Assembly (NCBI GenBank): GCA_030435675.1
Contig: CM059625.1
Coordinates: 1,426,001-1,490,000, forward strand
Length of the DNA: 64,000 bases
Reading direction: 5' to 3'
Source of the DNA: Steinernema hermaphroditum
Taxonomy: Eukaryota > Nematoda > Chromadorea > Rhabditida > Steinernematidae
The notes below the pieces were generated by a model that was not told the origin of the DNA, searched no databases, and worked only from the letters and a program-made list of their open reading frames with translations. Below, in pieces: positions 59,446 to 64,000 of the stretch (position 1 is the stretch's first letter; every line of letters starts with the position of its first letter). Both the position numbers and the translations under genes were made by a program.

Positions 59446-62400
59446 ATGCCGAGCTTCTACCCTCCGGACTACGTCCATCTCAAGATGGGAGGCACCAACG
59501 AGAGCCAAATGCAGCTTATGGCCATGCAGGACGGCACACCAACAGAGACCAGTTCACCGAGGTACTACATAAACTTTTAAATTTTTCCCATTTTTGGATC
59601 GAGCCTCATTAATCCTCAGCGCACATACACAGCAGTTTACTTTCTTTTTTTGCCAGTTTAAATGTCATTGGAACGCCATCATGTGGTTGTTAACTACGGA
59701 TTAGGCCTGACGATAAAAGGGAACGCGAAAAACAAAGTTTGGGTACTTTGATGTCGTTCCTTTGTTGCTGCTTTCCGAATTGCTCCCTTCCGGTGGAAGG
59801 AATGCCATAACAGCCCGCGGCTGCTGTGCCGTCTAGTCGAAGTTTCTTTCTGTCTTTTTGCTAATTCTCATTGACACGCTTTTTTGACTTCTGTGGATTG
59901 ATTTTGCTCGAAAGTCATTAGTCATGCGGCTCTTACAAGAGACGATGTTTTTCTGGACTCTTAACATCATCTGCATTTCGCTTTCCCTAAATACACATAG
60001 TACCATTATTTTGACGGGGTCCTCCATTAGATAACATCCGGAATCATGCATGTGTGATCAGTCATATTAGAAAAAACAAGACATGAGAAGCTTCTGAACC
60101 TTCTTTAGCTAATTATTGCCACTATATCTCATTTCTAAAGGGTTTCGTGCAAATCATCGTGCTTTGCGATCAGTGAAAGTTGTTGTACAATGATTCCTAA
60201 CACTCGAATAATTATGAGAGTAGAGAGCCCTCACTGTGGTTCATTCCCGTTATCATTAGTAATTTACGATACGATTCCTTTTTTTCTTAATTTCATGTTT
60301 TGCCAGTGATTGCTAAAATAGGTCGCAGCTGCGGAATCTGTTTGTATTATTGGTATATGCAAATTTTGAACGTTTTGTATATGCACGTTCTGAACCATAA
60401 ATAGTTCTGCATTGTCCGCTCTCTGTCTTTCGGATGACCCCTTCCAGCTGGTTGTGCAACGCAAGTCTGGCTAATGAGACCGAATTTAACTGCGTAAATG
60501 TTAGCGCACCGTTCTATCGTACTCCTTCCAGAAGCTCATCTCCAATGAGTGCCGACGCTCCAAGCGCCACTACCGCAACAGCGGATGACACATTGTCGCC
60601 ATTACCACGAATCATGTACAAAGACGGCGGAAACGGAAAATCCACTATTCGATGGTGGTACAACCGTACCAAGATGGAACGGGCTCTGCTACTCTTCATT
60701 CTATTCCTCTTATCCTTGCTTGCATTCACACTTCTCGCGCTCGCCTGCTCCCAGGGACAATCAGATAAGGTGGCGAAGACCTGCGCCTCCGACAGCTCAG
60801 GAACTACCGTAGGAAATACCGATGCGCCTGTCGCGAACATGCCTCCAACGGAGCATGAAGAAATCTGCACGACCGAAGGGTGCGTCCAGGCGGCCAATAA
60901 TTTGGTAAGTAATTTACATAAGTGGCTGAAAAACGAAGCTCGTTCGCCTCGTGACTTTCTCTGAATGCTTATTTTTCCGTCGACAAAGTGCAAAGCCTCA
61001 GACATTGGTGGGGATTAATTCCCAAAGAAGGTGTGAAAACGTCAACAGGCATGTTTTTGTCGAATGGATAACAGGAAATTGGTGTTTTTCTCGTATAATT
61101 AGAGATCTAAAAGATGTTCGATGGAAATAGATTCGGGAAATTAACAAAAAAAAGTAATTAACGCTACGACGGCAAACTTTATGGTAACGGATCCTGAATG
61201 GCTTGCAACATAATCAATCTGCTGATAGAAGAACACGGAGGTCCTGTGTTGTAGTGGTTATCACGTCTGCTTCAGACGCAGAAGGTCGCCGGTTCGAACC
61301 CGGCCAGGACCTTAATTTTGGACTTCGTTTTCTATCACTCTTTTAGCACTTTTGGATGAGCACTTTTTCATTGAACCGTCTATAACTAAATGTTAAGTCA
61401 TGCATACGGTACCCTAACGCACTTAGCGCTAACAAATTCAGATAATGGCGATGAATAACTCCGTCGATCCGTGCGAAAACTTCTACGAATATGCGTGTGG
61501 CAAATGGAATCGCAATCATCCGATTCCGGACGACATGTTCGCCTTTGGCACGTTTGCGTTCGTGCGCGAGCACATGCGCCAGCAGATGCGAGGTTTGCAG
61601 CGAAGCCGATGAAAAATTGATGTTTGACTTTTTGCAAATTCCTTTAGTGCTTCTCGAATCGGAAGTGGTCTCCAAGTCGAGGGCTGTGCAAATGGTGAAG
61701 GATTCCTATAAGATATGCATGAATGTCACCGAGTTGCGAAAAAAGAAAACAAAGTAAGAAAAGAGTGAGAACATTTTCAATCTGCGTATTTAGGCCGCTT
61801 CAAAAGGGATTCGAAGACATCGGCTACTGGCCTATGCTACATCCTGATAAGTGGGCGAAGGAGAAGTTCAACATGACCGAGTTATTGGCTCAGACCAGAC
61901 GGCAATACGGAAATGAAGTGTTCTTCCAAATTTACGTCTACGCTGACGCCAAAAATACGAAGCAAAACAGGCTCTATGTAAGTCAAAAATTTTGCTGCAA
62001 CCGTCTTTCCCACTTACCGATTTATAAAAGGCTTCTTTAGATCGATCAAGGAGTCCTCGGCTTAGGACGCGGCTCACGCGATTACTACCTCAACTCAACC
62101 ATGTTCTCCAACCACCTGCAAGCTTACAAGAAATACATCCGCCAAGTGGTGGAAATCTTTATGGACGACGGAAACTTCACGCGAGACTCTGAAGAACTTC
62201 TTGCCGACGAGCTTGCCATTATCGAATTTGAGAAGAAGCTGGCTACGATCATCGTTCCTGAGGACGACCGACGCAATAATACCCGTATGTACAACAAACA
62301 TCGCGTAGCGGACTTAAAGGAAATGATTCCACAGGTAAGATCTATCTAGAGCAATAGCATCGCATATTGTTTAAGGTGGAATGGCTAAGCTTCTTCCGCG

Positions 62401-63622
62401 GAATCATGCCTAAGTCCATGGAAACATTCGTTGACGAGAACACGGAGATTATAGTTAACGAAGTAGAGTATTTGAAGAACGTTTCGCAGCTTATTGCCTC
62501 GACCGATGAGAGGATTCTAGCTAATTACGTGATTTGGAGACTGGTTCAATCATCAATCAAGCTCTTCGACGATCGTTTTGATGACATTAAGCAGGTAACC
62601 CAAATCAACACGTCTGCACATAACGGGCATGATTGCTATAGGATCTGGTACGTGTGATGACCGGTCAGGAGACAAAATCCGCTCGATGGAAGGGCTGTAT
62701 CCAGTCTACTGTTAGCTATCTTCCTCTCGCTGCTGGATCCATATATATTGAAGAGCACTTCCACAAGAACGACAAGCAGGAAGCTCTGGCATGTTTTACC
62801 GTACGCTTATGACTGTCTCATTTTTTTATTTTCTAGCTCATGATCGACAATCTCCGTGCAGCATTCATCGAGCTGGTCAAAGACAGTAATTGGATGAATG
62901 AGGAAACGAAGACAGTTGCCATAGAGAAAGCCCGCAACATTATCAACCACATCGGATATCCTGACTTCATTCAAGTGGATGCGAAGCTTGACGACTACTA
63001 TAAGAACGTTAGCATAATAACTGTTTACCCGATAGTATACGCTTCTTTCTAGCTGCATGTGACTGCTAATGACACCTACTTTGAACTGTTCATGAAAGTC
63101 CTCATTTGGACTCAGGAAAAGGAGTTTTTCCGTCTGCGAGAACCATTCGACAAGAACGAATTTGACGTTTCACCTGCCGTTGTAAACGCTTTCTATTCAC
63201 CCGAGAAGAACGCCATCAGTAAGAAGGACGTATACAACACGCCACTTATCTTATCTTTAGCTTTCCCAGCCGGTATTCTACAACCTCCCTTCTTCAGTGG
63301 ATCCTTCCCGAAGTGAGCTAAGATCACTACAGAAAGCTATAACTATTCCAATTCCAGAGCCGTCAATTACGGATCCATTGGAGCTGTCATTGGACACGAA
63401 ATTACACATGGGTTCGACGACCAAGGAAGCCAGTTTGACAAAGACGGAAACTTGGAGAACTGGTGGAACAACGACTCGCTGGCCGGATTCCAGGAAAGGA
63501 AAAAGTGCATCATCGACCAATATAGTCAGTACAAGGTCCCTGGAACCGATTTCAAGATCAACGGAAAGCTAACGCAAGGCGAAAATATCGCTGATAACGG
63601 TGGAGTTAAGGAAGCTTATCGG
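59446..63622 (+). CDS. nep: neprilysin-like membrane metallopeptidase (M13), 3' end outside window
   Basis: A type II membrane zinc peptidase that degrades small extracellular peptides. Exons: 59446-59561, 60532-60904, 61442-61592, 61648-61753, 61794-61977, 62041-62334, 62376-62594, 62642-62788, 62837-63007, 63053-63218, 63261-63312 and 63358-63622, giving 748 residues. A cytosolic Ser/Pro-rich region is followed by the membrane anchor (about 90-111, LLLFILFLLSLLAFTLLALA), then the family landmarks CTTEGC, DPCENFYEYACGKW, FPAGILQPPFF, VIGHEITHGFDD (zinc His 673 and 677, Glu 674) and GENIADNGG (Glu 735, Asp 739). The last conserved part, ending CxVW, must lie beyond the right edge. One intron appears to use a GC donor (CTG/GCATGT at 62789). 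Exon 1 could start earlier; the frame is open back to a stop at 59341. Confidence 0.92.
61240..61312 (+). tRNA. tRNA gene with anticodon CAG (nominal Leu), class I body
   Basis: It folds as a complete cloverleaf. The acceptor stem is perfect (GGTCCTG with CAGGACC), discriminator T. Anticodon stem TCTGC/GCAGA has loop TTCAGAC, anticodon CAG at 61273-61275. T stem GCCGG/CCGGC has loop TTCGAAC. TTTT at 61316-61319 is a Pol III terminator. The D arm has T where G10 is usual, giving one mismatch and weakening box A. The variable region is short (AGGTC), whereas true tRNA-Leu is class II with a long arm. U73 and the GG..CC acceptor end recall eukaryotic tRNA-Gln; CTG to CAG is one base. It lies in the second coding intron of the neprilysin gene, same strand. 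It may be an identity-shifted gene or an early pseudogene. Confidence 0.88.
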
Positions 63623-64000
63623 GTATGTCATTGTTACCGTTGCGATTTAGCCATTTCAAAAGAAGGGTCTAGTTATCTAATACCGCTGGATTATCTTTGA
63701 TTATTTTGCTTGTAGTCCAATTTTCCTATAATTTATAAACAATCTTGAAAATTATTCAAATTCTATCATATGACTGCGGATGCACTTAGCATCTGATTCC
63801 TCGAAAGCATGTGTTTATAAGTGCACTTTGATTCGCATGTTTTCGATGTTGAAAGGTCGATTAAATTGGGAGAGGACTGGTGGAAGTTTAGTTAAGCGAT
63901 TTGGGTGATAGCCAAAAAAGTATAGTGGAAGGGACAGTGTGTAATGTCTCCACATACTACCTAGACAGTCTACTAGAAGGAACATCTCAAAGCAATAAAA
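63623..64000 (+). other. intron of the neprilysin gene
   Basis: Starts with GTATGT after the EAYR codons. No following exon is recognisable before the window ends. Confidence 0.6.

Noticed and set aside
1..64000. CRISPR arrays, operons of bacterial type, phage or IS elements
   Set aside because: Looked for and not seen. Intron-rich genes and nematode families show a eukaryotic nuclear genome.

Overview
The window is eukaryotic and nematode-like. Genes are split by many short introns (often about 45-60 nt) with GT..TTTCAG-type sites, and the gene families are ones common in rhabditid nematodes: a cuticle collagen, ShKT-domain secreted proteins, S10 carboxypeptidases, an M13 neprilysin, a SIM-type bHLH-PAS factor and an RTE-type LINE. 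The species cannot be fixed from sequence alone. A steinernematid or another rhabditid would fit. All exon models were built by eye, by joining open frames at splice sites so that reading phases agree and the joined protein matches its family.

Layout. 0-5 kb: the last exon of an unknown gene enters from the left edge; then a complete inositol-3-phosphate synthase gene on the minus strand (7 exons, 529 aa). 5-14 kb: a secreted four-ShKT-domain protein and a complete catalase (7 exons, 508 aa). 15-18 kb: a cuticle collagen and a single-exon nematode-type orphan gene. 18-24.7 kb: gene-poor, with three weak exon candidates. 24.7-28 kb: a small secreted Cys-rich protein and a SIM/NPAS-like bHLH-PAS gene that carries an apparent one-base frameshift. 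28.3-31.9 kb (minus): two neighbouring extracellular-type genes, one built of repeated Cys modules and one glycine-rich, in which every intron is phase 1. 34 kb (minus): a RING-CH (MARCH-type) ubiquitin ligase. 38.6-40.3 kb: a young, 5'-truncated RTE-type LINE with a 12-bp target-site duplication. 40.7-47.2 kb: two serine carboxypeptidases flanking a minus-strand double-chromodomain protein. 47.6-49.8 kb (minus): another orphan gene and an ER thioredoxin-like protein (TXNDC12 type). 49.8-54.7 kb: gene-poor, with a diverged duplication. 54.7-57.7 kb: a mucin-like Thr-rich ShKT protein. 59.4 kb to the right edge: a neprilysin-like membrane metallopeptidase, incomplete at its 3' end. A tRNA gene with anticodon CAG is nested in one of its introns.

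Functionally this is an ordinary euchromatic stretch: housekeeping enzymes, digestive or secreted hydrolases, cuticle and extracellular matrix, and some regulators. The least ordinary items are the class-I tRNA with a leucine-type CAG anticodon, the phase-1 modular extracellular locus, the frameshifted bHLH-PAS gene and the clean LINE insertion.
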